Shown one piece after another: positions 1-8,276 of a DNA stretch of 32,473 bases. Position 1 is the stretch's first letter. The number at the start of each line of letters is the position of its first letter. The translations under genes were made by a program, and so were the position numbers. The notes beneath the pieces are model-generated. The model did no database searches and was not told where the DNA came from. It saw only the letters and a program-made list of their open reading frames with translations. Source of the stretch: Stenotrophobium rhamnosiphilum (lineage in GTDB: Bacteria; Pseudomonadota; Gammaproteobacteria; Nevskiales; Nevskiaceae); the NCBI RefSeq assembly GCF_003052265.1, contig NZ_QANS01000010.1:3430-35902 (forward strand), in the 5' to 3' direction.

Positions 1-37
1 GCTACTTACGTGGGTTCGATTCCCATCACCCGCTCCA
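1..37 (+). tRNA. tRNA-Gly, 3' part only (probably UCC)
   Basis: The window opens inside a tRNA. A T-arm with loop TTCGATT is closed by a 5-bp stem, followed by the acceptor 3' strand CACCCGC, discriminator T (34) and an encoded CCA (35-37). The acceptor sequence and U73 match bacterial tRNA-Gly(UCC). The anticodon lies outside the window, so the isotype is inferred from the 3' half only. Confidence 0.8.
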
Positions 38-98
38 CGATTTACATCCATGTAAAAGCACGCGCTATTCACGGCGCGGGCCTCAAGAAAAGCCCACT

Positions 99-890
99 AT
101 GCAAACGCCTGTTCAAGATTCATTGCTCATCGCTGGCAAATCCTATCGTTCGCGTCTGCTTGTCGGTACTGGCAAGTATAAAGACATGGCCGAGACTCGC
201 GCGGCAATTGAGGCGAGCGGGGCGGAGATTGTCACCGTCGCGATCCGTCGCACCAACATCGGCCAAAACCCCGGCGAGCCCAATCTGCTCGACGTGATTC
301 CGCCAGATCGTTACACCCTGCTGCCGAACACTGCCGGCTGTTACACCGCAGAAGACGCCGTGCGCACCTGCCGCCTCGCGCGTGAGCTGCTCGATGGCCA
401 TAAGTTAGTGAAGCTTGAAGTACTAGGCGATGCCAAGACTTTGTATCCGGATGTGCCTGCGACGCTGAAGGCCGCCGAGATCCTCGTCAAAGATGGCTTC
501 GACGTGATGGTCTACACCAGCGACGATCCGATCATCTGCAAACGTCTGGAAGAAATCGGCTGTGTTGCCGTGATGCCATTGGCCGCGCCGATTGGTTCGG
601 GCCTCGGCATTCAGAATCGCTACAACATTCTCACCATTGTTGAGAATGCCCGCGTGCCGATCATTGTTGATGCGGGCGTTGGCACGGCCAGCGATGCCGC
701 GATTGCAATGGAACTCGGCTGCCACGGCGTGCTGATGAACACCGCAATTGCCGAAGCAAAAAATCCTGTGCTGATGGCTAGCGCCATGAAGAAAGGCGTT
801 GAAGCAGGTCGCGAAGCATTTCTCGCAGGCCGTATGCCGCGCCGCCGTTTTGCGAGTGCGTCATCACCTTTGGATGGCGTTATTGCATGA
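99..890 (+). CDS. thiG: thiazole synthase ThiG
   Basis: ThiG forms the thiazole phosphate ring of thiamine from 1-deoxy-D-xylulose 5-phosphate, dehydroglycine and the thiocarboxylate of ThiS, in the cytoplasm. The 263-residue product has the family's normal length. It shows LLVGTGKYK near residue 21, the RRTNIGQ stretch, a KLEVLGD motif whose lysine (about K105) is the expected Schiff-base residue, and the phosphate-binding [15 protein letters not shown] region near the C-terminus. The stop overlaps the trmB start (ATGA), so the two are translationally coupled. In many gammaproteobacteria thiS lies directly upstream of thiG. Here only 61 bases separate the tRNA-Gly from thiG, so thiS must be elsewhere or before the tRNA. 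Confidence 0.95.
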   Translation: MQTPVQDSLLIAGKSYRSRLLVGTGKYKDMAETRAAIEASGAEIVTVAIRRTNIGQNPGEPNLLDVIPPDRYTLLPNTAGCYTAEDAVRTCRLARELLDGHKLVKLEVLGDAKTLYPDVPATLKAAEILVKDGFDVMVYTSDDPIICKRLEEIGCVAVMPLAAPIGSGLGIQNRYNILTIVENARVPIIVDAGVGTASDAAIAMELGCHGVLMNTAIAEAKNPVLMASAMKKGVEAGREAFLAGRMPRRRFASASSPLDGVIA

Positions 891-1603
891 GCGACAACGA
901 AGTAGAAAATTCAAACGAAGAAGGCACGCCGTTCTACCGCAGGCTGCGTAGCTTTGTGCGCCGTGAAGGGCGCATGACTGATGGACAGAAGTCTGCGTTG
1001 GAACGTTTGTGGCCGCGCTATGGTTTAGATGCGCCCGCGCAGCCGTTTGATCTTGCGCAGGTGTTTGGCCGCAAAGCGCCGGTTGTTTTCGAGATTGGTT
1101 TCGGCAACGGTGATCACATTCTGTCGCGCGCCACGCTGGAGCCGCAGAATGATTTTATCGGTGTAGAAGTGCATCGCCCAGGCGTTGGTCGTTTGCTGCA
1201 CAACGCAGAAACGGCAGGCCTCAATAATTTGCGCACATCGAGTCACGACGCGGTTGAAGTGTTGGAGACGTGGATCGCCGATGCTTCGTTGCAAGAAGTC
1301 GTGATCTATTTCCCCGATCCTTGGCATAAGGCGCGTCACCACAAGCGCCGCATCGTGCAGCCCGCTTTCATTGAGCTTGTTGCAAGCAAAATGGCGAAGG
1401 ATGGACGTTTGCTCTTGGCAACCGATTGGGCACATTACGCAGAGCACATGCTCGAAGTGCTCAATGCATCGCCAAGTTTCCGCAATCTCGCCGCTGATGG
1501 ACGCTACGTGCCGCGTCACACTACGCGCCCCAAAACGCGTTTTGAAGCGCGTGGCGAACGCTTGGGGCATGAAGTATTTGATCTGGAGTTCCGGCGCCTG
1601 TAA
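887..1603 (+). CDS. trmB: tRNA (guanine-N7-)-methyltransferase TrmB
   Basis: TrmB methylates N7 of G46 in the tRNA variable loop using S-adenosylmethionine. The 238-residue product carries the SAM motif [11 protein letters not shown] (about residues 67-77), the family signature [15 protein letters not shown] near residue 140, [10 protein letters not shown], and the C-terminal TRFEARG motif involved in tRNA binding. The start ATG overlaps the thiG stop by four bases. The thiG-trmB order is common in Pseudomonas- and Xanthomonas-like genomes. Nothing is missing or unusual. Confidence 0.95.
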   Translation: MSDNEVENSNEEGTPFYRRLRSFVRREGRMTDGQKSALERLWPRYGLDAPAQPFDLAQVFGRKAPVVFEIGFGNGDHILSRATLEPQNDFIGVEVHRPGVGRLLHNAETAGLNNLRTSSHDAVEVLETWIADASLQEVVIYFPDPWHKARHHKRRIVQPAFIELVASKMAKDGRLLLATDWAHYAEHMLEVLNASPSFRNLAADGRYVPRHTTRPKTRFEARGERLGHEVFDLEFRRL

Positions 1604-1612
1604 AACAGAGCC

Positions 1613-1960
1613 ATGCTCTATGTCATTAAACTGCTGATCTCTGCTGCGATCATCGTCGCAATCACCGAAGTGGCCAAGGTGAATGCCACGCTCGGTGGCT
1701 TGATTAAAGCACTCCCGCTGGTATCGCTGATTACGCTGATCTGGATCTACGCAGAAACACGAGACACGCAAACCATTGCGCAGTTGTCGACAAGTACTTT
1801 CTGGTTTGTGCTGCCGACGCTGCCGATGTTTCTGATACTGCCCGCGCTGCTTAACCGTGGGTATTCGTTCTGGCTGTCGCTGCTGGTGGCGCTAATCGTC
1901 ATGATGCTGTGTTACGGTCTCACCATATCGTTGCTACGTCGCTACGGAGTGACGTTGTAA
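1613..1960 (+). CDS. small integral membrane protein, DUF3147 type
   Basis: This 115-residue protein is almost entirely hydrophobic, with about four membrane segments (roughly residues 3-20, 29-47, 62-82 and 87-108). The segment GGLIKALPLVSLITLIWIY after the first helix is typical of the DUF3147 family, whose function is unknown. It begins nine bases after the trmB stop, so it is probably co-transcribed with thiG-trmB. Placement in DUF3147 is by recognition of the sequence pattern. No activity is proposed. Confidence 0.8.
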   Translation: MLYVIKLLISAAIIVAITEVAKVNATLGGLIKALPLVSLITLIWIYAETRDTQTIAQLSTSTFWFVLPTLPMFLILPALLNRGYSFWLSLLVALIVMMLCYGLTISLLRRYGVTL

Positions 1961-2010
1961 ATAGCGGTGTTGCCGACAAAAGTGCGGACAAGCAACGGCA
2001 AATGAAAAAT

Positions 2011-2060
2011 ATTGTTTTAAAATATTAACTAAATATAAAAATAAATAATATTTAAAAACA
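2011..2060. promoter_or_regulatory. AT-rich tract upstream of prkB
   Basis: About 50 bases contain almost no G or C, unlike the GC-rich surroundings. They include AATATT and TAAATAT inverted motifs. The tract lies 60-110 bases before the prkB start and after the DUF3147 gene, so it is the likely promoter/UP-element region or a nucleoid-protein binding site. I could not assign clear -35 and -10 boxes. Confidence 0.35.
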
Positions 2061-2119
2061 AACGCTGTGCTGCTGTGCGCGCAGCGGTGAGTCCAGAATT
2101 CTGTGAAATAAGGCGAAGC

Positions 2120-3013
2120 ATGTCGGCAAGACACCCCACCATCGGCGTTACCGGTTCTAGCGGCGCGGGCACTAGCACCGTGATGCGGCTATTCCAGCGC
2201 ATCTTTGAAGAGCAAGGCATAAAGCCCGCGCTGGTCGAGGGCGATGCGTTTCACGCCTACGACCGTGTGCAACTGCGCGCCGCAATGGAACGCACGCGTA
2301 TTCGTGGTGAAAACTTTTCGCTGTTTGGTCCGGGCGGCAATTTGCTGGAGCGTTTGCACAGTTTGCTGCGCGATTACAGCGACGCTGGCAACGGCGTTGT
2401 GCGTCGCTATCTGCACACGGAAGCGGAAGCGGCGGCAGTCAGTCAACCTGTTGGCACATTCACGCCATGGGAACGTTTGCCAACAGACACCGACATCCTT
2501 TTTTACGAAGGACTGCACGGCGGCTATGTCGGTGATGAAATTGATGTTGCGCGTCACTTCGACCTACTGATCGGCGTAGTCCCGGTGATCAATCTCGAAT
2601 GGATTCAAAAGATCCGCCGCGACACTGAAGAGCGTGGCCATAATCCAGAAGACGTTGCGCGGACGATCCTGCGTCGTATGCCGGATTACGTGAACCACAT
2701 CATTCCGCAGTTTTCACGCACCGACGTGAATTTCCAGCGCGTGCCGCTGGTCGATACCAGCAATCCTTTTGAAGTGCAGGAAATCCCTGCGGCAGAAGAA
2801 AGCTTGGTCGTTGTGCATTTCAACAAGACCTCGCGCGTGAAGGTGAATTTCGACAAGCTCATTGCAAGTTTGCCGGGCGCGTCGAAATCGCATGAACAAA
2901 CACTGGTTGTGCCTGGGCAATTGATGGAAAAAGCGATGGAGTTGATCTTCCGTCCTGCCATCGAAAAGCTCATGCAAAAACGCGACAAGGCTGCTGCCAA
3001 AGAAAAATCATAA
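2120..3013 (+). CDS. prkB: phosphoribulokinase-like kinase (PrkB type)
   Basis: This is a P-loop kinase of the phosphoribulokinase/uridine kinase family, 297 residues from the start chosen here. The Walker A motif GVTGSSGAGTST is at residues 9-20, and EGDAFHAYDR near residue 40 supplies the acidic and substrate-side residues. FYEGLHGG and WIQKIRRDTEERGH follow as in the PrkB subgroup. I chose the ATG at 2120 because it is preceded by AAGG at good spacing and puts the P-loop near the N-terminus. An in-frame start at 2075 would add 15 residues. No RuBisCO or Calvin-cycle gene is present, so a role in CO2 fixation is not implied. Heterotroph PrkB proteins have no settled substrate. Confidence 0.88.
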   Translation: MSARHPTIGVTGSSGAGTSTVMRLFQRIFEEQGIKPALVEGDAFHAYDRVQLRAAMERTRIRGENFSLFGPGGNLLERLHSLLRDYSDAGNGVVRRYLHTEAEAAAVSQPVGTFTPWERLPTDTDILFYEGLHGGYVGDEIDVARHFDLLIGVVPVINLEWIQKIRRDTEERGHNPEDVARTILRRMPDYVNHIIPQFSRTDVNFQRVPLVDTSNPFEVQEIPAAEESLVVVHFNKTSRVKVNFDKLIASLPGASKSHEQTLVVPGQLMEKAMELIFRPAIEKLMQKRDKAAAKEKS

Positions 3014-3208
3014 AGTGGGCCGCGCTGTGCGCAGCGTGTAGGACGTTGCCCCGCTGCGATATCGCGCATCGCTTACGTCTCACGAAACAGTTCACGTCAT
3101 TTCAGCTATTTGCCTACCGTCCATCACTGCGGACTTGAACCCTTGTGGTGACAAGCGTAGAACAAAGAAGTGCCGCAAAAAAATAATCTGCGACGCTGGA
3201 GGTGCGAG

Positions 3209-3505
3209 ATGGCGGAATGGTTGCGAGACATGTCTGTCGGTGAGTGGTACAGAACCGACGGCGATCCGTTCGAGATCGTAGGTGTTGATACCAAGGCCGA
3301 GATTGTTTTGGTCCAGCATTTCGACGGCACGCTAGAGGAGTACGACTTCGATAGTTGGCTCGAGCTTGCTGCGCGCTCCACACCGCCACCGGAAGATTAC
3401 TCCGGCGCTCTAGATATCGAGCGAGATGATTACACCGAAGAGTCTGACAGTCAGGCAGGCGGCGGGCGTTGGAATGATCCGCTAGATTTTCTGGATAGCC
3501 GATAG
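3209..3505 (+). CDS. small acidic protein, DUF6763-like
   Basis: The product has 98 residues and is rich in Asp and Glu. It begins MAEWLRDMSVGEWYR and contains an SH3-like beta pattern (PFEIVGVDTKAEIVLVQHFDG, then TLEEYDFDSWLEL). I recognise this as similar to small gammaproteobacterial proteins annotated DUF6763, with moderate certainty. The ATG at 3209 has GGAGG at 3198-3202 with a six-base gap, which decides this start over the in-frame start at 3170. Function is unknown. It stands alone after a 195-base gap behind prkB and converges on the minus-strand gene to its right. Confidence 0.75.
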   Translation: MAEWLRDMSVGEWYRTDGDPFEIVGVDTKAEIVLVQHFDGTLEEYDFDSWLELAARSTPPPEDYSGALDIERDDYTEESDSQAGGGRWNDPLDFLDSR

Positions 3506-3524
3506 CTTTCGATTACTGCTCGAT

Positions 3525-3878
3525 TTAAATCGGCATTGGCCGGCGTTCGGAATAATTGATCAGACCGCGCACCACGCGATAGATCCACCACACGCCGACA
3601 ATCGCGAGCGTGAAGAAGCCGACAAGGATCAAGCAAAGCGGCCAGCTCAGTAGCGACCAAAGCAACGTCCACCAAAAAGTGCGCAGCATCCAGACGTGAT
3701 GACTGCGGATGTAGTGGTTCTGCGTTTCCGCCGCTTTAATGTGATTCAACACCAAGCCCGCAATGTTGAGCAGAAAGGCTGTGAACGGCCCAATCACGTG
3801 CAGTACATAAGCAATCGTCAGCGTCGTGCGTTCAGATTCGCTGGCTTGGTCGGCGTCGTTTGTAACGATGTCGTTCAT
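3525..3878 (-). CDS. small membrane protein, DUF4870/Tic20-like
   Basis: The 117-residue product has an acidic, soluble N-terminus of about 18 residues, then three or four hydrophobic segments (roughly residues 21-45, 64-82 and 83-104). It contains the IAYVLHVIGPFTAFLLNIAG and VGVWWIYRVVRGLINY patterns typical of DUF4870 proteins. Function is unknown. It starts 12 bases after the ampG stop and is probably the last gene of the xth-ampG transcript. A 12-base palindrome, CGATTTAAATCG (3521-3532), spans its stop codon. Confidence 0.82.
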   Translation of the reverse strand: MNDIVTNDADQASESERTTLTIAYVLHVIGPFTAFLLNIAGLVLNHIKAAETQNHYIRSHHVWMLRTFWWTLLWSLLSWPLCLILVGFFTLAIVGVWWIYRVVRGLINYSERRPMPI

Positions 3879-3890
3879 TGCAGTCTCCGA

Positions 3891-5240
3891 TCAGGATTGT
3901 GGTGCTGCGGCAGCGCGTTGCTGTTTGATCAGTATTAAACACAGCAGCATGGCCGGCAAGGTTAGAGATGCGGTGTAGATGAAGAACAGCGTGTAGCCGA
4001 TGTGATCCACCACCACGCCAGAAAACCCAGCGATGATTTTTCCCGGCAGCGGAAACAGTGAGCCAAATAGCGCGTACTGCGTTGCGGTGTATGCAGTGTT
4101 GGTGAGGCTGGAGAGATAAGCGACAAACGCAGTGCCAGCAATGCCGATGCCGATGTTGTCGACGCTGATGGCAGCACCCAAGCCCAGCAATGTTTGTTCA
4201 CTGGTGGAGAGCCATGAGAAGAACAAATTGCCGAAGAAAATCGTAACGACGCCGAGTAGCAATGTCCGCGGCACGCCGTAACGCGCCACCATCAGGCCCG
4301 CGATCACCACGCCAACCATCGTCATGATCACGCCGAAGATTTTCGACATGCTGGCGATCTGATCCAGCGTATAGCCCATGTCCAGATAGAACGGGTTTGC
4401 CATTACGCCCATTGCGTATTCATGCATGCGGTAAAGGCTGATGAACAAGAGAATGAACAGTGCATTGCGTAGGCCATTGCGCGTGAAGAAATCCACGAAT
4501 GGGCAAACAATTGCGCCGATCAACCAAGCCATCGCGCTTTGCAGCGGCTTGGGCCAATGCGCTGAGCGTTCCAGAAAGCCGAGAACGCGCTGCTCTTGCA
4601 TCATGGTTTCGCGGCTGACTTGTGACAGCGGCTCTGCAACGACGAGCACAGTAAAAATGCCGATGAGAATGAATGCAGCCATCGTCAGATAGCTCGCGCT
4701 CCAGCCTGCGCTGCTGGCGATAAACAATGCGCCTGCACCAGCAACAATCAGCGCGACGCGATAGCCCATCTGATATGCCGCGGCCATGCCGCCTTGTAGA
4801 TCCAATGGCGCAGCTTCGATGCGATAAGCATCGAGTGCGATGTCTTGCGTTGCGGATGAAAACGCAACAAGCAGTGCAAACACAATCGTTGGCGTCAGGC
4901 TCTGCGCGGGATCATTCAGCGCCATGCCTGCGAGACCACTCGCGATACCAATCTGTGCCAGCAACATCCAACTGCGGCGACGCCCCAGCCAATGGGTGAG
5001 AAACGGCAAGCGCACGCGATCAACAACAGGCGACCAGAAAAACTTCAACGAATAGGTGAGGCCAATCCAGCTGAAATAACCAATGGTGGTGCGGCTAATG
5101 CCGACCTGCGCCAACCATGCAGAGAGCGTGGAGAACACCAACAGAAACGGCAGCCCGGCAGAGAAGCCGAGAAACAACATACCGAGCACGCGCGGGTTGC
5201 TGTAGATGCGCCATCCCTGCGCTTGAGCGTTAGATGTCAT
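3891..5240 (-). CDS. ampG: AmpG-family muropeptide permease (MFS)
   Basis: AmpG imports GlcNAc-anhydroMurNAc peptides from the periplasm for murein recycling, and in some bacteria this influences AmpC beta-lactamase induction. The 449-residue product begins with NPRVLGMLFLGFSAGLPFLL, the family's recognisable first helix, followed by WLAQVGISRTTIGYFSWIGL and the DAYRIE loop (SATQDIALDAYRIE). About 12-14 membrane segments can be traced. Its start overlaps the end of xth by 11 bases, and the DUF4870 gene follows 12 bases later, so the three minus-strand genes look like one operon. No ampR or ampC is visible. Confidence 0.9.
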   Translation of the reverse strand: MTSNAQAQGWRIYSNPRVLGMLFLGFSAGLPFLLVFSTLSAWLAQVGISRTTIGYFSWIGLTYSLKFFWSPVVDRVRLPFLTHWLGRRRSWMLLAQIGIASGLAGMALNDPAQSLTPTIVFALLVAFSSATQDIALDAYRIEAAPLDLQGGMAAAYQMGYRVALIVAGAGALFIASSAGWSASYLTMAAFILIGIFTVLVVAEPLSQVSRETMMQEQRVLGFLERSAHWPKPLQSAMAWLIGAIVCPFVDFFTRNGLRNALFILLFISLYRMHEYAMGVMANPFYLDMGYTLDQIASMSKIFGVIMTMVGVVIAGLMVARYGVPRTLLLGVVTIFFGNLFFSWLSTSEQTLLGLGAAISVDNIGIGIAGTAFVAYLSSLTNTAYTATQYALFGSLFPLPGKIIAGFSGVVVDHIGYTLFFIYTASLTLPAMLLCLILIKQQRAAAAPQS

Positions 5241-6009
5241 AGTCGAGAATCAAAGGCGCGTGATCCGAAAACTTTTCGGCTTTGTAAATGCTCGCGGCTT
5301 TGATCTTGCCCTTAAGGCCTGACGTCACGATGTGGTAATCGATGCGCCACCCGACGTTTTTTTCGTAAGCAGCGCCACGATTGCTCCACCAGGTGTAGGC
5401 CTCGCCTTCAGTCTCGGGATAAAGCGAGCGATAGCCATCGACCCAGCCCAGATCATCGCTAAACACCGTGTCTAGCCAAGAACGTTCGTGCGGAAGAAAG
5501 CCAGAGTTCTTGAGATTGCCCTTCCAGTTTTTAATGTCGATATTTTTGTGCGCGATATTCCAGTCGCCGCAGATCACATACTCACGGCCGCTGGCTTTCC
5601 ACTCGCGCAGCTTAGGCAGAAAAAATTCCATGAAGCGATCTTTCGACGCCTGACGTTCCGGGCCGGATGAGCCGGACGGCACATAGAGTGTCACCACCGA
5701 GAGATTGCCAAAGCGCGCTTCCAGATAGCGGCCTTCGCCGTCGAATTCCTCGTTACCGAGTTCGGTCAGCACCTTGTCCGGTTTGGTGCGCGAGTACAGC
5801 GCCACGCCGGAATAGCCCTTTTTCTGCGCATCACGGAAATAGACATGCCAGCCCTTGGGGAAGAACAGCTCGTCGTCTTTGACGTCGCCGATCTGGCACT
5901 TGGTTTCCTGAATGCAGAGCACGTCGGCCTGCTGCTTCGGTAGCCACTCAAACAGGCCTTTGCGGGCGGCGGAGCGGATGCCATTGGTGTTGAGATTGAT
6001 GATGCGCAC
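5230..6009 (-). CDS. xth: exodeoxyribonuclease III (Crc-like clade, active site intact)
   Basis: This is an AP endonuclease/3'-5' exonuclease of the exonuclease III family, acting in base excision repair. I chose the GTG at 6009 because GGAG precedes it by five bases and it gives the usual VRIINLNTNGIRSA beginning and a 259-residue product. An ATG at 6078 would add 23 atypical residues. Expected active-site residues are visible: E35 (CIQETK), D149 and N151 (CGDWN), and D249-H250 (FSDHAPL). It lies divergent from pyrE with a 79-base gap, the same arrangement as crc-pyrE in Pseudomonas. The intact residues argue for a real nuclease and not a Crc-type RNA-regulation protein. Confidence 0.9.
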   Translation of the reverse strand: MRIINLNTNGIRSAARKGLFEWLPKQQADVLCIQETKCQIGDVKDDELFFPKGWHVYFRDAQKKGYSGVALYSRTKPDKVLTELGNEEFDGEGRYLEARFGNLSVVTLYVPSGSSGPERQASKDRFMEFFLPKLREWKASGREYVICGDWNIAHKNIDIKNWKGNLKNSGFLPHERSWLDTVFSDDLGWVDGYRSLYPETEGEAYTWWSNRGAAYEKNVGWRIDYHIVTSGLKGKIKAASIYKAEKFSDHAPLILDYDI

Positions 6010-6088
6010 GGGTTCTCCGGCTGGGCGGCGTCGTTGTTGTATCAATACATCGTTATCATAGCGGTAGACCCGCATCACCTCACGAACA

Positions 6089-6733
6089 ATGCACGCCTAC
6101 CAAACTGCCTTTCTCAAACTCGCGCTGGAGCACGAAGTGCTCAAATTCGGCCAGTTCACGCTCAAGTCCGGCCGCGTCAGCCCGTATTTCTTTAATCTCG
6201 GCAAGATCAGCAGTGGCGCCGCCATGCGCGATCTGAGCCGCGCCTACGCTGAAGCGCTTGCCGCTTCCGGCCTTGAGTACGACGGGCTGTTCGGCCCAGC
6301 CTACAAGGGCATCCCGCTGGTCTCGGCCGTCAGCATTGCGCTGGCCGAACGTGGTCGCGATCTGCCGTATTCCTACAATCGCAAAGAAGCCAAAGACCAT
6401 GGCGAAGGCGGCGTGCTGGTCGGCGCTGCGCCAAAGGGCCGCGTGGTGATTGTGGATGACGTGCTCACCGCAGGCACTGCGCTGCGCGAAGCGGTCAACA
6501 TTCTGCGTAAGGCAGGTGCCGAGCCAGTGGCCGCGGTGATTGCGCTGGATCGACAAGAAGTCGGCCCTAACGGCAACTCAGCCGTCGCCGAGATGGAGCG
6601 CGACACCGGCATCCGCGTGGTGCCCTTGGTTACCGTTAAAGAAGTGCTGCAGTTCTTGCAGGCTGGTAATGCTGATGAGGCGACCATCCAAGCAATGCAG
6701 GACTATCAAGCCCGATACGGCGTGAAGTCCTAA
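6089..6733 (+). CDS. pyrE: orotate phosphoribosyltransferase PyrE
   Basis: PyrE joins orotate to PRPP to give orotidine 5'-monophosphate in pyrimidine synthesis. The 214-residue product is normal length. It contains LKSGRVSPYFFNLGKI (about residues 25-40), the loop KEAKDHGEGG (99-108) and the PRPP-binding motif VVIVDDVLTAGTA (119-131). It is divergent from xth, and the 79 bases between them must hold both promoters. The gene after it begins 24 bases downstream with its own ribosome binding site. Confidence 0.96.
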   Translation: MHAYQTAFLKLALEHEVLKFGQFTLKSGRVSPYFFNLGKISSGAAMRDLSRAYAEALAASGLEYDGLFGPAYKGIPLVSAVSIALAERGRDLPYSYNRKEAKDHGEGGVLVGAAPKGRVVIVDDVLTAGTALREAVNILRKAGAEPVAAVIALDRQEVGPNGNSAVAEMERDTGIRVVPLVTVKEVLQFLQAGNADEATIQAMQDYQARYGVKS

Positions 6734-6757
6734 AAAACTATTCTCATGGAGCGAGAC

Positions 6758-7384
6758 ATGCGTAAAGCGTTTTCTGCGTCACTGTTCTTGTTGATGGCAC
6801 TGCCTCTGGTGGCGTCTGCCGCGCCTGGCGGCAAGAAAATCCAATGCTGGACCGACAACAAAGGCAACCGTAGTTGCGGCGATAGCATTCCACCGCAATA
6901 CGCAGATAAAGAGCGCGAGATTTTTAACAATCAAGGCATGGTGGTAGACAAAAGAGCGCGTCAGCTGACGCCAGAAGAAGTCACCGCGCTAGAAACCAAG
7001 AAAGCAGAAGAAGCCGCGGCAGCCAAGAAGGCAACAGAACAACTCGCGTACGACAAATTTTTAACCGACACCTACAGCAGTTCCAAAGAGTTGGAGTCAG
7101 CGCGCATCTTGCGCGAGCAGACGTTGGATGGACGTTTGGTGCTGGTGAAGAAGGCGATTGCTGATAGCGAGAAAACGGTAGCCGATTTGCGTGGCCGAGT
7201 TGCTGCTCAAGCTAAACCAGGCAAGAAGCCAGACAAGCGAGTGGAAGTGCAGCTCAAAAAATTTGAAGCTTCCTTAGAAGACAACAAAAAATCTGCCGTT
7301 CAGTTGCAGCAAGAAAGAGAAAAGATGGTGGCTAAATTCAATAGCGATATTGAGCGCTACAAGTTCTTGCGCCCAGGGCATTGA
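6758..7384 (+). CDS. exported coiled-coil protein, DUF4124-like N-terminus
   Basis: The 208-residue product starts with a signal peptide (MRKAFSASLFLLMALPLVASA, cleavage expected after ASA). A short domain follows with the IQCWTDNKGNRSCGDSIPP pattern, typical of DUF4124-like periplasmic proteins with two cysteines. From about residue 65 onward it is charged and helical, rich in Lys, Glu, Ala and Gln, consistent with a long coiled coil. The ATG at 6758 has GGAG at 6748-6751 with a six-base gap and places the signal peptide first. Function is unknown. It faces the convergent hydrolase operon with 13 bases between. Confidence 0.8.
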   Translation: MRKAFSASLFLLMALPLVASAAPGGKKIQCWTDNKGNRSCGDSIPPQYADKEREIFNNQGMVVDKRARQLTPEEVTALETKKAEEAAAAKKATEQLAYDKFLTDTYSSSKELESARILREQTLDGRLVLVKKAIADSEKTVADLRGRVAAQAKPGKKPDKRVEVQLKKFEASLEDNKKSAVQLQQEREKMVAKFNSDIERYKFLRPGH

Positions 7385-7397
7385 AGCGCATTAAACG

Positions 7398-8276
7398 CTA
7401 GAGCAGTTTCAAGTAATCCTGGAATTCAAAAAACGCCGCAAGCACCTGCTGCGGCGCTTCAGTTTGCGGGTAGTGACCAATGCCCGGCAGTGAAACCACA
7501 TCCGGGTTCATGATCAAGCTGCGATAGCGCGCCACCATGTGAGCGCCGGACACCGGATCTTCCGGGCCATTGATCAAACGTAGCGGCACACGGGTGCGGC
7601 GCAACGCTTCTACCCAACGCTCGCGGTTGTAGCGACGCTCATCAATGTAGGCGATCAACAGATGAATGATGCGCTTGCCATCGTTGTGCGCAAGCAGAAT
7701 CCAGAAATCATGCAGCTCGGCAGCGCTGGGTTTGGTGTTGGGACCAAACACCAGAGAAAAACTTTTGCCGAATTGACGTTCGCCGAAGAAGCGTGCGATC
7801 AGTCCGCCAAGTGGCGAACGTAGCAAGCGCTGTGTTCCAGTCATACGATGTGTTTCTGGAAACAGGCCGCCATTGAGCAGCGTGACGGAGTCGATGGTGT
7901 ACGGCTTGATTTCGCGCTCAGAGTCGCGAGCCAAAAATTCTTGCGCAACACTCACGCCGTAATCGTGCGCGAGGATGTCGATGTGTCGTACGCCGAGTTT
8001 CGCTAATAACGCTTCGTGAATATCAGTTTGTTGCACCAGCGAATAAACGTAATCGCGGGGTTTGTCAGAAAATCCAAAGCCCAGCATGTCGAGTGTGATG
8101 ACGTGCTTGTAGCGCTTGCAGAGTTCAGGCCAAAGGCCTGCGAAATCCCACGATGCCGTGGGAAATCCATGGATCAGCAGCAGCGCTTTATCGCCGCTGC
8201 CTTCCGCACGATAGAAAATCGAATAATCGTTCCAGCGAAAATATTCGCCAGCGCTGCGCCATTGCGCTGGGGTCAT
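7398..8276 (-). CDS. alpha/beta hydrolase, epoxide hydrolase/haloalkane dehalogenase-like
   Basis: The 292-residue alpha/beta-hydrolase has the oxyanion motif HGFPT at 36-40. The nucleophile elbow AHDYGVS puts an aspartate (D105) where serine hydrolases have Ser, as in epoxide hydrolases and haloalkane dehalogenases. The catalytic histidine is probably H268 (GIGHYPQTE), with a candidate acid in NGPEDPVSG. There is no signal peptide, so it is cytoplasmic. Its start overlaps the stop of the upstream esterase gene (ATGA), so the two are coupled, presumably acting on related esters or epoxides. The substrate cannot be told from sequence. Confidence 0.87.
   Translation of the reverse strand: MTPAQWRSAGEYFRWNDYSIFYRAEGSGDKALLLIHGFPTASWDFAGLWPELCKRYKHVITLDMLGFGFSDKPRDYVYSLVQQTDIHEALLAKLGVRHIDILAHDYGVSVAQEFLARDSEREIKPYTIDSVTLLNGGLFPETHRMTGTQRLLRSPLGGLIARFFGERQFGKSFSLVFGPNTKPSAAELHDFWILLAHNDGKRIIHLLIAYIDERRYNRERWVEALRRTRVPLRLINGPEDPVSGAHMVARYRSLIMNPDVVSLPGIGHYPQTEAPQQVLAAFFEFQDYLKLL

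Noticed and set aside
10-297. Frame-shifted ORF overlapping tRNA-Gly and thiG
   Set aside because: It begins inside the tRNA and is a shadow of thiG.
2120-3013. Calvin-cycle phosphoribulokinase role for the prkB-like gene
   Set aside because: No RuBisCO or other Calvin-cycle genes are present, and the sequence fits the heterotroph PrkB group.
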